In this document: positions 32,531 through 44,046 of the stretch, piece by piece
Layout: each line of letters starts with the position of its first letter
Position numbering within the stretch: position 1 is the stretch's first letter
Assembly: GCA_019914945.1 (NCBI GenBank)
Contig: CM034106.1
Coordinates: 3,658,001-3,722,000 of the forward strand
DNA length: 64,000 nucleotides
Source of the DNA: Typha latifolia
Lineage: Eukaryota > Streptophyta > Magnoliopsida > Poales > Typhaceae
Direction: 5' to 3'
Made by a program: the position numbers and the translations under genes
Notes under the pieces: generated by a model
Database searches by the model: none
What the model was told of the DNA's origin: nothing
Seen by the model: the letters and a program-made list of their open reading frames with translations, nothing else

Positions 32531-33710
32531 AGGCTGAGTTTGTAGCTTTTTTAGTCCCAATTTTTCCCTTCCTTGAAGAACTGAGGGGAGCAGGTATGGA
32601 TGATCCAAGTGTTAAGGGTCTTATGCAGGACTTAGCAGCAGATCTGATGAGCCACATGGAGTTGGAGAACCAAGACGGCATCCTACTCAATCGAGGGCAC
32701 ATCTGGGTGCCCGCAGTTAGCTCATTGTGAACTCGAGTGTTGGAGCACTTTCACAACACCCCAGAGGCTAGAAATGAAAACATATTGAGGACCTACAAAA
32801 GACTCTCCAAGAGCTGTGCCTGGCCTGGATTAAGGAAGGATGTTAGAGAGCACGTGCGGTCGTGGAAGACTTGCCAACGAGAGAAGGTGGAGATGATGAA
32901 ACTGGCAGGACTTCTTCAACCTTTTACGAGTGCCGGACAGAATTTGGGAAGATATATTAATGGATTTTATCAAAGATCTACCATTGGTACGTGGATTTTT
33001 AGTGATATTTATTGTGTTGAATAGGTTGAGCAAGTATGCTCACTTTGCAGCATTGGCGCACCCTTTTTCGGCGAAGACTATCGCTGAATGCTTTGTTCAA
33101 AATGTCGCAAAACTCCATGGCATGCCCCGCACCATCATTTCAGATCGTGACAAGGTGTTCGTCAGCAATTTTTGGTCGATGTATTTCAGATTGCAAGGCA
33201 CCCTCTTGGACATAAGCTATGCTTATTACCTGCAATCGATGGACCAGACGGAAGCGGTGAATCGAGCACTTGAGCAATATCTCTGCTATTTTGTGGGCGA
33301 CCATCCGAGACATTGGTTGGAGTATTTACCTTGGGCAGAGTGGTCGTACAACACAGTGGAGCATAGCAGAACGAGATGTCAACATTTGAGGCTATTTATG
33401 GCTACACCGCACCAGTATTGCGCGTCTACAACAAGATGACTATTTCGGATCGTACGGAGGTAGACATGGCACTTCTTGATCATGACGAGATACTTAGGCG
33501 GCTAATGACACACATGAGGACTGCTCAAAATTGCCAAAAGCAAGTATATGATAGAGGACACTGCAATGTGGAGTACAATATAGGTGATATGGTTTATGTC
33601 GGAATGCAACCATATCACCAAGTTACCTTGAGATCGGTGTGAAATCAGAAATTATCATATCATTTTTTGGGCCTTTCAAGGTTCTCGAGAGGATTGGACC
33701 AATGGCATAT
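32531..33710 (+). pseudogene. Integrase of G2, broken
   Basis: An HHCC zinc-binding segment (HFHNTPEAR, then CQREKVEMMKL) lies at 32737-32910. The core D-D-E region is at 32930-33440, with DFIKDLPL, ISDRDKVFVSNFW and QTEAVNRALEQYL. The C-terminal segment with YDRGHCNVEYNIGDMVYVG follows to about 33640. The start of the GPY/F-like part is cut by T2 at 33711. Confidence 0.85.
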
Positions 33711-35452
33711 TGTAATGCCCCTGCCCAGCACGGGCATGTGCACGCCCACACGGCACGCATAGAGCACGCGACAAGTCGGGCGGGGCCCGTCACACACAGA
33801 TACCTACTAACTTATCTATGATCACATAATCCATCACCAAATAAATCATACTATTAACCAAATAAACATGTTAACATATGAATATCCCAGTCCCACACAG
33901 GCCACAACAAACCATCAAGATACAACTAAAACAACTAATACAAGAATACGCCATGATTTGACCTATATCATATAGATCATCGTCTAATACAAAAGAGTAC
34001 AAATATCAAATACTGATACAATTCAATTTCTATATAAACTATTATCTATAATGCCTCGCATCTATAGCTTATCTTATCTTTGCTCTAAAATATCTCAACA
34101 GGGTATCTCAAGGCAGTATCACATACCATAATATCTGTGGGGCTTAAAAAGAAAGAAATAAAGAGAGTCATGAGCAAAAGGCTCAATGAATAGACCTTAC
34201 CCCGAATCAGTGATGCCAAATAGAGAGTAAATTATGTACTGGATAATATGAATTAGTAGCATCATGTCATGAATGGGTATATGAATGTATCCTCAATAAT
34301 ATATAAATGAAAAGTAAATAATATGTCGTAACTGATAAAAGTATATAATCCTTGATAATGAGTAAACAGATTTCCATGTTATACTATCATCACAACTCTC
34401 TATCAAATATGACACATGATGCATGCCAACCATGACCATGCTATGATATCAAATGCAACCATATATGATGCATATTGATCACTCGATAATCAGGTAACTA
34501 GATGATAATGAAATCATATGCATTTCTCAACATCACAATCATCACCGACATCTCGGTATAATATCATCATACTAGACCACTGTGCACAGTCACCACCCGG
34601 TACCCGGTCTCAACATCATGTCCGAAGGCTCAGAGCATTCTCCGCGACCGCAAGAGTATCTCAAATATAATCATACCCCGCCACCCGCTAGGGTATCAAC
34701 ATCCATCTAGACCGGGCACCCATATAGTTGATAGAAACCTCGTGAGGATAACTCGCCACATATGCTCTAGCGAACGGCATGTGTCCGATTGTATGTGCGC
34801 ACAAACTCAACTGACCTTGGACATGGGCCACGAGATATCGCATATCAGCGACCATAATCATCACTCTAGGCACCCCTAACCCTAGCGCCTACTCGAGTAT
34901 CCTCACACTTTCTATCAACTATCTTATCAATCACATTTCATATTTTCCTTCTAAATGCCAGATCACATGCATATATCCAGTACGATAACGAGTCAATGCA
35001 TAATAGGAATTTAGGTGGAACAGAAATCAAGAGAAAAATAATGCAATATAGACTCCAACCATGTATCTAACACATGCATACTCCTCCTAGTCTATCACAT
35101 GCACACTCATACTAGAAATCACTCCGACACAAAGTCATAATATTATAATCATCTCTAATCATCTCTATTTATCATCACCATACTCATATCCAAGATTAGC
35201 CTAATTCTATGCATGATAAAAATATGCTCGACTGTAATCATCTCTAGATAAAGTCATATAATCATGCTTGAGGCCAAAACATGCATGTACATAATATATA
35301 ATATAACCTAATTTGATAAAGACGTTTAGGGGATAAGACTACTCACACTTGGTCAGAAGACGCAATCCACATATCCCTCACATCCGTCAATCAACCGAGT
35401 GACACTCATCGCTAGCAAGGTCAACGAGGTCTCAAATAAGGGGTTCGGGATT

Positions 35453-36165
35453 TGAAAATATTTAAGTAGTATTATGTTAGCCGTTTATCTAATTAGAATT
35501 AATTCGATTAAAATATAAAGGTTTATTAGGTTTATAATTACTTCTTTTTATTTTTGATTACATAACTAGATCTATATTATAGATACAATTCAAATACTAT
35601 AATTATACTATTATCATAAAATGCTAATTATAGTGTAAGGAGAAGAGGTTTGTTTTCTTTTATATAAGAATATTTCTAAATATATAATTATAAAATAAAA
35701 TAAAAGGCTAAATAACTATAAGTATATTGTTGGCCAAATTATAATTAATTTTATAATTCATATTCTATCTTGATTAATTAGGGACTATGCAGTCTTTACT
35801 CGATAAAATAATAAATAAATAACTAAATAAGCCTAGTATTTTATTTATTATAGAATAATAATATATAATAAATTAATAGAATTACTTAAAATATATATCA
35901 TAAGAATATTAAAATATAAATCTAATAAATATAATTTACAAATCTATCTATTAAACTACTAGACATATAAGTAAATAAATAAATAAATATTGGTATTACC
36001 TATATTTATACGTAATAGTTTATAACATAATTAATCATTAATTAATTATAATCAATAATAATCATATTGATGAATATATATTATTATCCAATAATTAATG
36101 TCTAAATCTATTTGTATTAATTAAGAAAGAAATATTTAAATAAATAAATAATAAAAATAAGGATT
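35453..36165. other. AT-rich segment found in T2 but not T1
   Basis: About 0.7 kb of very AT-rich sequence (runs of AATAAATA). It lies between blocks that are adjacent in T1. It could be an insertion in T2 or a deletion in T1. No ORF. Confidence 0.6.
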
Positions 36166-36246
36166 ATTACACTAGTGTTGGGCTTGGTCCAGCACTAGCC
36201 TGCTATAGTGCTGGGCCGAGCCTAGCACTGTTGCAGTAAACAAACA

Positions 36247-36355
36247 AGAGAAGAAGCAGATGAGGAAGAAGAAGAAGAAGAAAGGTAGAAGAAAGAAGAA
36301 AGAAGAAGAAGAAGAAGAGAAGAGAAGAGAAGAAGAGAAGAAAGAGAGGAGAGGA
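36247..36355. repeat. Purine-rich low-complexity tract
   Basis: About 110 bp of GAA/GAG repeats within T2. On the LTR strand it is CT-rich, like the CTCTCT run at the same place in T1 (14446-14500). Confidence 0.8.
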
Positions 36356-36586
36356 GGGAAGTGCGGACCCGGGCCGGCGGGGAGGGCACCGGCCGTTGTT
36401 GGCCAGCTAGCGGCCAGCCTCTCGCTGGCGGCTTGGCTCCGTCGAGCTCGGCCTGGTTGGTCGGGCCAGTGGCTGGGAGTGCGTGGCACCCCTAGCCCGC
36501 GCCAGTAGCCATGGCACGAGGCCGGCCACATTGTGGCCAGCCACGTCGTGCCATGCAAATTTTTTTTTTGGGATTGGGTTGTTACA

Positions 36587-36876
36587 CATATCGTTTAGAG
36601 TTACCTAAAGGAACACAAGTCCATCCCGTGTTTCATGTTTCTCTACTGAGGGCGAGAATCGATGCAGATCAGATATTGAGAGATGTTTTGCCCGAGCCTA
36701 AGGATGAGATCGAAAGGGTGGAGCTTGTACGTGTGCTTGCTAGACGATGCCGTCGACATAGGGGGAGGGAGATTAGAAATGAGGTGCTCATTGAGTGGCT
36801 TGGCAAGCCATTTGACGAGGCGACATGGGAACTCAAGGCAAACATCATGGAGCGCTTTCTGGTCTTCACACCTTGA
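36587..36876 (+). pseudogene. Chromodomain-type C-terminus of G2 integrase
   Basis: Right part of the pol frame after T2, preceded by the repeated target CATAT. It reads LELPKGTQVHPVFHVSLL and, near the end, VLIEWLGKPFDEATWELK, ending FLVFTP before TGA. The segment itself is open. The motif resembles the degenerate chromodomain of chromoviruses, which can steer integration to chromatin. Confidence 0.82.
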
Positions 36877-36891
36877 GGAAGCGTAGTGGGC

Positions 36892-37507
36892 TGTGGCGAT
36901 TCGTTGGAGTCCCTAGTTATCTTAATTGTATGCATTGTATTTTATTTTTAGACCTTGAAGTCTTGTTAATTGCTTACTAGATGTTTAGGGAAATAAGATA
37001 GTTTCTAGCAAGTGCTTTCGACCAAAAATGGTTGCGTTCGAATGCCTGATTTACGTTTACAAATCCAGAGACCTATTTTGGGGCGTTCGAACACGATCGG
37101 GGTGCATTCAAATGCGCGATGGGAAAGTTGAGTCGTAATAAGATTTTTTTAAAGATTTTTGGATGATTGGTTAGCCTCCAAATATGTGGAAAGATAGCCT
37201 CTTTTCATTATTGATTAATCAAAGGAACTTGAACTCTTCTTCTTCCTCCAAGCTTGGTTGACCTGGATCTTCCTAGGAGATCCGCCATTGCTGACCATCT
37301 CCTCGACTAGTCATGCCCCCCTTGACCCTAAGGAGCGGCCCACCTTCCACTCTATCCTTCCGTTGCAACCTTACCACCTTCTCTACGCCCTAATCTATTC
37401 ATCCACTTACATCCAAACACTTGGTCATTCTCCTTTTCATTCACCGGCCTCCCCCACCTCCATCCACACCACTAGATCAGCCCTACATTCTTGGTCTATT
37501 CCTTACA
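36892..37507 (+). repeat. 3' LTR of G2
   Basis: Follows the purine tract GAAGCGTAGTGGG and ends ATTCCTTACA like the 5' LTR. Palindrome variants lie at 37023-37120. The shared block with GCGGCCCACCTTCC is at 37335. The start is inferred by comparison and could be off by some bases. Confidence 0.62.
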
Positions 37508-37618
37508 TTCCAGCTCGGCTTGAAATTAATTTTGAGCCTCAAATTTAACCTCAAGCTCAGCTCAGCACAACCCGAGCCTAGCTAAGCATGAGTCGCTCAT
37601 TTATTTTGACACCCCTAC
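37508..37618. repeat. AGCTCGAG-rich interspersed repeat, copy 2
   Basis: Starts CCAGCTCGGCTTGAAATTAATTTTGAGCC, closely matching copy 1, and ends TTTTGACACCCCTACTT. It lies directly after the G2 3' LTR. Confidence 0.5.
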
Positions 37619-37869
37619 TTGAGGGTTGGAGAAAGAGATGCCTTGAATATTGCTGGTTGAGCTATCCTTATCAAGTCCACTATAACTATCGTTCCTAATT
37701 ATTGTCTTAGCTGCTCCTAAATTCCTAATTCTACATTGATCATATTACCTAGATGGCTTAGAATTTTATTTTAGAAAAAAGTAAGGAAAAGAAGGGCCTC
37801 CACCTAGTTGGTTGGCCCATGCCTGGTGAGGATACCTGGGTCTGAAATGGTGTCTCTAGTGGGAAGCCA

Positions 37870-38910
37870 ACTACTATAAGCACTTATAACATGCTGCGTG
37901 GTAAGAACCCGGAGGATGAAAGGAAGGAACGGGGGTTGCTATGGAAGCTGCCTATTAATAACAAGATCAAAAATTTCCTTTGGAAGGTATTTTGGGACAT
38001 GCTCCCCACTAGACAGTACCTGGGATCCATGTTCTCTTTGTGTGGGCTTGAGAAGGAGTCTATTGGCCATCTTTTGCTAGACTGTAGGTGGGCTAGAAAT
38101 ATTTGGTCTGAGATAATTAATACTTGTAATCTCAATTGGTACAGCGAGGATGTGGATACTACTAGTAGATGGCTGCACCCTGGCATTTGGGGGAATGAGA
38201 ATATGAATTCTTATATCAAAGTCCTCATAGCTAATACATGGTGGAAATTTTGGAAGGTCAAAAATGTAATCGTGTTTCAGGGGTCCAAAGTGAATCTTAG
38301 TGATACTGCTCAAGAGGTCAAAAGGCCCAGTAACCAAGCCTTGGTTGCCTGTCACAAAGATAGACTCTCCTCCCACCAGGAGGTGGAACAGTGGATTAGA
38401 TGAGAGCCTCCGAGTCCTAGCTAGCTAAAAATTAATACAGACAACTACTTCACCTCTATGAGTTAGTCGAGCCTGCTTTTGTTAGGAGATGGCCTAACGC
38501 GAGGCTTTTATGTACATTAATGAAAGTTGTGAATGCGGAGTCAACAATTTATGTAGATGCGATGGCGGTCCACATGGCTATAGGAGAGCCTATTAAGTGT
38601 TGAATACAAGCAATTAAGGTGGAATCAGACTCCAAAGTTTTAGTTAATCTGCTCAAGTCAACAGAAGAGCGTTTGTGGGACATAAAGAGTCTAGTGGAGG
38701 ATTGAAGAATCATGTGTCAATGTTTTGAAAGCATATGTCAAGCACATTTTTCGTGAAGCAAATAAGGTGGCGTATTACTTAGCTAGACATAGTGCAGGCT
38801 TCACAAATTTTGGTGGGGTGGCACTCACCAAAAAGGACTTTGTTTGCGTCGGTGAGACGCCTTGTGTCAACCTAAAGAGAATGTGGACTAGCCATTCGCA
38901 AGTTTGAGGC
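37870..38910 (+). pseudogene. L1-type LINE fragment: zinc-binding RT tail and RNase H-like domain
   Basis: 37891-38400 reads a zf-RVT domain: LLWKLPINNKIKNFLWKVFW, MLPTRQYL, CGLEKESIGHLLLDC, ARNIWSEI. After stops, the RNase H-like domain follows with VESDSKVLVNLLK (about 38620) and VKHIFREANKVAYYLARHSAGF (about 38730-38800). Such domains end the ORF2 of plant L1 LINEs. No poly(A) tail follows. Confidence 0.78.
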
Positions 38911-39700
38911 TGTTAACAAAGCTCTACTCCTTAAGATGGTTTCGTGCCTCCTCACTTGCCATGGGATTTGGACTTCTACTTTACAAGCCAAGTATTTTCA
39001 TGGCTCCAACTTTTGGCTTGGGCATGGAGAGCCATCCTGGAGGTTAGGAACATGCTCACGTTCTCTACCTTTTGAGAAATCAATTCGAGCAGATCCATCC
39101 ATATAGTCCATGATCGATGGCTTCAAAGGGAAGACCTATCTTACTTCTCTCTACCTCCAGGGGTTAGCAGGGTGAAGGATTTAATCGATGAATACGGGAG
39201 TTGAAATAGAAGCCTATTGCATTTGATACTCCCCAATATGATTGTTGATCGCATACTTTGGATCCACATCCCACCAGGCCAACAAGGGCAAGATGATATA
39301 TTAATATGGGTGCACACATCATCCAGCAGGTTTACTCTAAAGTCTGCTTACAAGCTCTTGGCAGTTGATTTACACTCAACTTCTACATCTTTCCATACTA
39401 GTAGAGAGCTACGAAAAGCAACTCGAAAAACCAAGATGTTGCCCCTTGCATTCTAACTTTCATTTAGCGTTGTCTCTCGGATGCTCTTCATTCTAAGGAT
39501 ATATTGCATAAAAGAATATATGTTAGAAGATAAGTGTCATCGTTGCACTTGTACAATGTAGACTTTAACACATCTCTTCTTTGGATGTGATCTTGCTATG
39601 GCGACTTAGTTTGGGGTGGGTTTTATTTGGCCTAATGAATCAGCTCTTTGTTTGCATGGCTTTTTGGTTTCTATAGCAAGGATAGATCCACTTCATTTTT
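38905..39700 (+). pseudogene. Second L1-type LINE fragment: RT C-terminus and zf-RVT
   Basis: Broken frames read VNKALLLKMVSCLLTCHGIW, AKYFHGSNFWLGHGEPSWR, then FTLKSAYKLLAVDL (about 39330-39365) and a Cys/His segment LTHLFFGCDLA near 39560. This is the part of a LINE that should precede the domains in the first fragment. The two are therefore remnants of separate copies, not one element in order. Confidence 0.7.
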
Positions 39701-40177
39701 CCTCATGTTCTCTATACTTTAGCATATTTTGTGTGTAGGGAATAAAGAAATTTTATGCTTGAAGACTTTTACCCCTATTGATGTTATTCTCAGGATTTAG
39801 CGCTTCTTGGATTGCACTGCCCTTGGCCTTTCACTAGAGTTGCGCTAAGTGCTGAGCTTGACCCTCCTACGATTTTGGATGGAGCTACCCCCTTTAATGG
39901 ACAAGGGTAGGCATAATATGAAGAATTCTCTATCGCATCCCTGTAGGTTGGTCTAGCAAAACTTGATGAACATTGGCTTGAAAGACCTCTGTGTTGGTGG
40001 ATGCTAGCTGGCATCAAGGAGTTAACGCTGGACTTGAGGTGTTTCTCAAATTGGACAACTCAAAATGCATCAAGCAGCAAGTTCATCTCCCCTTGTATAA
40101 ATTGGCCTTTGAAGGTGAGCACAAGCTTTACTTGCTGGTTTGCGTCTATGTTTTCAGCATACTACAGTGATACATTT
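39701..40177. other. Unassigned sequence
   Basis: I see no convincing gene. A plus-strand stretch near 40015-40160 translates for about 45 residues without a stop, but matches nothing I recognise. Confidence 0.4.
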
Positions 40178-40809
40178 TGTTAGAGTCTTTTCTTATTGCC
40201 CTAGTTATTTATATTTATTAAAATAAATTTTCTATAGGTCGTGTTCGAATACGGAAGGGGGCGTTCGAACGTCTGCATTAGGTTCGCATCAATAGTGAAT
40301 GTCTTTTGTGCATTTGAACACGATCGGGCACGTTCGAACGCGATCAGTGGGAATCCAATAGAATTAGGGTTAATAATTATTATTTTGGCTTATTGGCTAG
40401 CCTCTATAAAGGTGTAGATGGTAGACAAAATCATTATGCTATTGGAATATTGATTTCTTGCCTCCTCTATCATCTCTCTAGTCTCTCTACCCTAATCTCC
40501 CTCCTCCCTCTTCACCAACCTACCACCTCTACCGTTACCAAGGTCTCTCCTAATTTCTAATCTCCCTCGTCTGTTGAGTCCTTCCTCTTCTTTGGGATCT
40601 CGACCACTTCTTTCCCTTCGTCTTTATCCCTTAAACAACATCACCCATCCACTCGCATCTTCATTATCATCTATAACCCTAACATCCACTCCACCCATCA
40701 CCACCATCATCATCCGCACTATATCGTATTTTCGTCCTAGTTATAATTCGAATATATGAAGGGCATAAATACGAAAAATGTAGATCAAGAAGTTACGAAT
40801 CGATTCAGT
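40178..40809 (+). repeat. LTR G1 copy 2, left part
   Basis: Starts TGTTAGAGTCTTTTCTTATTG and follows LTR G1 at 27135 through the palindrome cluster (40240-40345), a TATAAAGG box near 40405 and the CT-rich segment. It is cut at 40809 by the Tork-like element. Its continuation appears at 55658. Confidence 0.75.
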
Positions 40810-41561
40810 TGTGCAAATACTCAAATGGGTGAGGGAAGCGGAAGCAAAACCCTTCACCCTCAAACAAATCAAAATAGAATAGCAATAATTTGGGGGCAAA
40901 CTAAATATTAGCAAAGCTAATATCAATATCAATATGAGAACTCCAAATGCAAGATGCTAATTGTAGAGAACTTCAAATACCCAAGGTAATCACAAATATG
41001 AATACCAAATCAATGCAAACCATAAAGAGAAAAGAGAGCGAGACACGATTTATGTGGTTCAACGATGTGCCTATATCCACGGGCGGAGCAATTTTCAATC
41101 CACTATGCAAATCTTCAAATACAAAGAGATTACAACTCTAATTTCTCTCTAAACAATGGTGGCTCTCCCCTACATGCTTTTCTCTCTTGCAAAATGCCCA
41201 CACAAAATCCTAAAATCTAACATTTCTATTTATAGGGCCGGTTTAGATTGGGTTTTTCCGCGTCGCGTTCGAATGCGCCCATATCAAAGTAGCAGAACCA
41301 AAGGGGCGTTCGAACGCCCGTTGGGCACGTTCAAACGCACCCAGTGCAAATGCAGACTGGCATTCGAATGCCTGTAGAAATAGCTGCTCTCAAGTTGGCT
41401 CGCATTCGAATGCGTCTGGGGCCGTTTGAATGCCTACATCACAGATTGCTCTCTGTCTGTGTCCCGCGTTCAAATGCTCCTAGGACTCGTTCGAATGCGC
41501 GGCACATAAATGCTACTTGCTGAATTTTTTGCTGAAACTGAATTTGAGCCAATTTTTAACA
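40810..41561 (-). repeat. 3' LTR of the Tork-like element
   Basis: 752 bp. On the minus strand it has TGTTAAAAATTGGCTC, palindrome variants (41265-41490), then TATAAATA (41227-41234) about 31 bp after the last palindrome. Compared with the other copies, one palindrome-to-palindrome interval of about 22 bp is missing here. Confidence 0.85.
41227..41234 (-). promoter_or_regulatory. TATA box of the Tork-like LTR
   Basis: CTATAAATAG on the minus strand. Repeated in the 5' LTR copy near 48527. Confidence 0.6.
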
Positions 41562-41747
41562 ATTCTCCACCTTGGCAACAAATTCACAACTTCACCAAAT
41601 CACTCTCCACCATTAGAAAGTGACTACAAATCCCAAAATTGCACCACATGCAAATTTGCGTCATAAGACGCTAAATTCAAACAATTTCTGCAAACAAATC
41701 CAAAATAAACTCCAAATGGTCTTCACCATTGCAAAATGAGTGCACCA

Positions 41748-42698
41748 TGATACGATTCGGACTTCACCGATGTCGTCTCCAGTATGGATTCACATCAGGA
41801 GTGTCTTTGTTTCTTGCTTTAATGCTTAATTTCCAAGAAAATAAGTTTTCTGTAAGTTGCGTTCGAACGCGGGTGGTGAGTTCGAACGTGGTTGTGAACG
41901 CAATTGTGAGAGTGTGCATTATGTGTTCGAACGCCCCGTTCGAACGCACTGTGAATGCTTGCATCGCATTCGCAAATCTAGAGAAGTGGGAAATAGGCAC
42001 GTTCGATCACGCGTTCGAACGCCTGCATCGCGTTCGCAAATCCAGAGAAGAGCAAATTCGGTGCGTTCGAATGTGGTCGGGCGCGTTCGAACGCGGTCGG
42101 CGAAATTGTATTGTTTAGGGTTAATTTTGAGTTGTTTGGTTAGCCTCTAAAAGGGATGTGGATGGCAGCCAAAAGATGATTATTAAAGAATTGAGTTTTG
42201 TCTTGCCTTCTTCGTCTTCTTCACTCTCATTCTCTCAATCCCCGGCGACGCCGCTTCTAACCTCCCTCGATCGGCCAATCACCTTAGACCCTTAGAGGCG
42301 GCCCTCTCCTTTTCCTTCTTCCAATCTATCCAACAATTGCCCTAACCATTCCATCAACCATAACATTTCCATCACCACTTTTCACTGGTGCCACCCCACA
42401 AACGCCGGTCCACCTCCAACCACCTTCAATCTAGGATCTCGTGCCTCCATCCACGGATCCTAAACAGACCACCCTGATGTTCGTCCACTAATCAGACAAT
42501 ATCTTAAGATCCCCAAATTTGATTCACCTAAAACTTGATTTGTTGGAAAGCTATTTTCTGGGGCTACAACATATCCAAATTTCACATCGATTCGACGGCT
42601 GCATCTTTCAAGATCTTATTTCAAAGTTCTATACTAGATCAAGTCCAGATCAGAGATTTGGAAGAGATTGAACCTTAGCCTAAGAGGAGATCGTATCA
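41748..42698 (+). repeat. 5' LTR of G3
   Basis: 951 bp, TGATACGATT...GATCGTATCA. Palindrome cluster at 41858-42102, then a weak TATA-like CTCTAAAAGG near 42141. The primer site after it is only weakly recognisable (TTATTAGAGCCACC). Confidence 0.92.
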
Positions 42699-42740
42699 AG
42701 TTTATTATTAGAGCCACCGTTCCTCGGACAAGCGCTTCCT

Positions 42741-44046
42741 ATGACGATCACCAGAGCGATGGTTGCATGGTGAGAAGATGAAGAAGAGATTCTCCCAATA
42801 GAGGAGGGGGAAACGGTTGTGTGGACTTCCACCCGCGGAACCACCCGATCTAATCAGAATACGGAAGAACCTAGTGTTCAAGCCGCGTTGGGGTCTCTAT
42901 TCGAACACATGGCCATCAACAACCAGATGATGATGGAGATGATACGGGAATTACGAGCGACAAGGGAAGCCATGGTGAACGGGAATGCACCATCGACCCC
43001 ACGACACGAGTCCACACCCAGGAACCCATCGCCACCGGTTCAGCCTTTGCAACCACAAGAGCCGCTGCTGCCACCACCCTATGGGCAGAGACAAGCAAGG
43101 ATGGTTACACCAGGCCTAGTTGAAGGTGAACCCATCCGACGAGCAAACCACTATGGAGACCACCTTGGAGATCAAGATTCGTAGGCGGGTCAATATGATC
43201 CGGAACCAGGACTAGTTAATCAAAACCGAAGGAGGGATCATCAACCCTTCATGGTGCATCCTCCTCTGGTTAGACAAGGACTTGGACATGATCTGGAATG
43301 AGACAATGGCATCCGTGGACAAATCGTGCGTCTCAATTTCCCCAAGTTCAAAGGTGGCGATCCGATCGATTGGTTGTATAGGGCGGAGCAATTCTTTGCA
43401 TACCAAGGTACGGTGGAAGAATACAAGGTGATGCTTGCGAGCTTCCACCTTGAGAATGTGGCGCTTCATTGGTTTCGAGCAGCCAATGCCAATGAGGCTA
43501 TCGATACTTTGATTTGGAGCGTCGGGGTATGAAGACTTTGATGCTCTCCTCTCAAAGACGATGCAAAAGACCACGATTGGGGCATACCAAGAAGAATTCG
43601 AAAGGATAAGTAGCCAATGTCATCCACCATAGATGGATCAGCAACTTTGCAGCACCTTCATCTCCGGGCTGCGGGAAGACATACAAGCTGATGTTAAGGC
43701 TTTAAGGCCTAGAACTTTAAAAGAGACCTTCAAAGATGCGGTGCTTATGGAAGACAAACACAGGGCCATGAAGTTACACCTGAAACAGAGTTGGATGAGC
43801 CAAAGAAGCCGCAATCAAGCTCAACCAACCATAGCAGTAGGAAATATCACCGAAGTACCAAGAATTGCTGCTGTAATGGTACCTCCTCGAGCGCCCTTGA
43901 AGCCATCCCAAGATGTGAAGTACACACCTAGAGGTCCGGGACGAGCACTCACACTTGCTCAAGTGGAGGAACGGAGGGCCAAAGGCCTAGTTGTGATAAG
44001 AAGTTTGTACCCGGGCATCGCTGCGTTAAACCAATGGGATCGGTGA
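42741..44046 (+). pseudogene. gag of G3, broken
   Basis: Starts MTITRAMVAW at 42741, with a TGA after ten codons. The same frame then runs to 43184 (QAALGSLFEHMAINNQMMME). A stop and a shift follow. The capsid segment LNFPKFKGGDPIDWLYRAEQ is at 43329-43390, with a shift near 43525. 43633-44046 gives LCSTFISGLREDIQADVKAL and LTLAQVEERRAKGL. No zinc knuckle. Three or more lesions. Confidence 0.85.

Larger units (their letters stand above)
33711..36586 (-). mobile_element. Solo LTR T2, same family as T1, inverted
   Basis: 2876 bp between perfect target duplications CATAT (33706-33710, 36587-36591). On the minus strand it begins TGTAACAACCC and ends with GGGCATTACA. It aligns with T1, including GGTCTCAAATAAGGGGTTC and the region with the duplicated date-like ATCATCATA runs. 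It has an extra AT-rich stretch (about 35453-36165) and a different GC-rich first 400 bases. No coding capacity; the GA-rich frame at 36247-36355 is low complexity. Confidence 0.85.
28081..37507 (+). mobile_element. Reina-like Ty3/gypsy chromovirus G2, broken, with solo LTR T2 inside
   Basis: Order: LTR (28081-29128), primer site, gag without zinc knuckle, protease, RT, RNase H, integrase, chromodomain-type C-terminus, LTR (about 36892-37507). Gypsy order (RT before integrase), short LTRs and the EWLGKPFDEATWE chromodomain ending suggest the Reina chromovirus lineage. Frames are broken many times and the LTRs differ strongly, so it is old. The left LTR is directly preceded by another pol tail, giving a tandem LTR-shared array. 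T2 inserted at 33711-36586 in the integrase C-terminus. Confidence 0.85.

Noticed and set aside
36172..36558. ORFs over the GA-rich tract in T2
   Set aside because: Low-complexity translation (Lys/Glu or Ser/Phe runs) inside a solo LTR.
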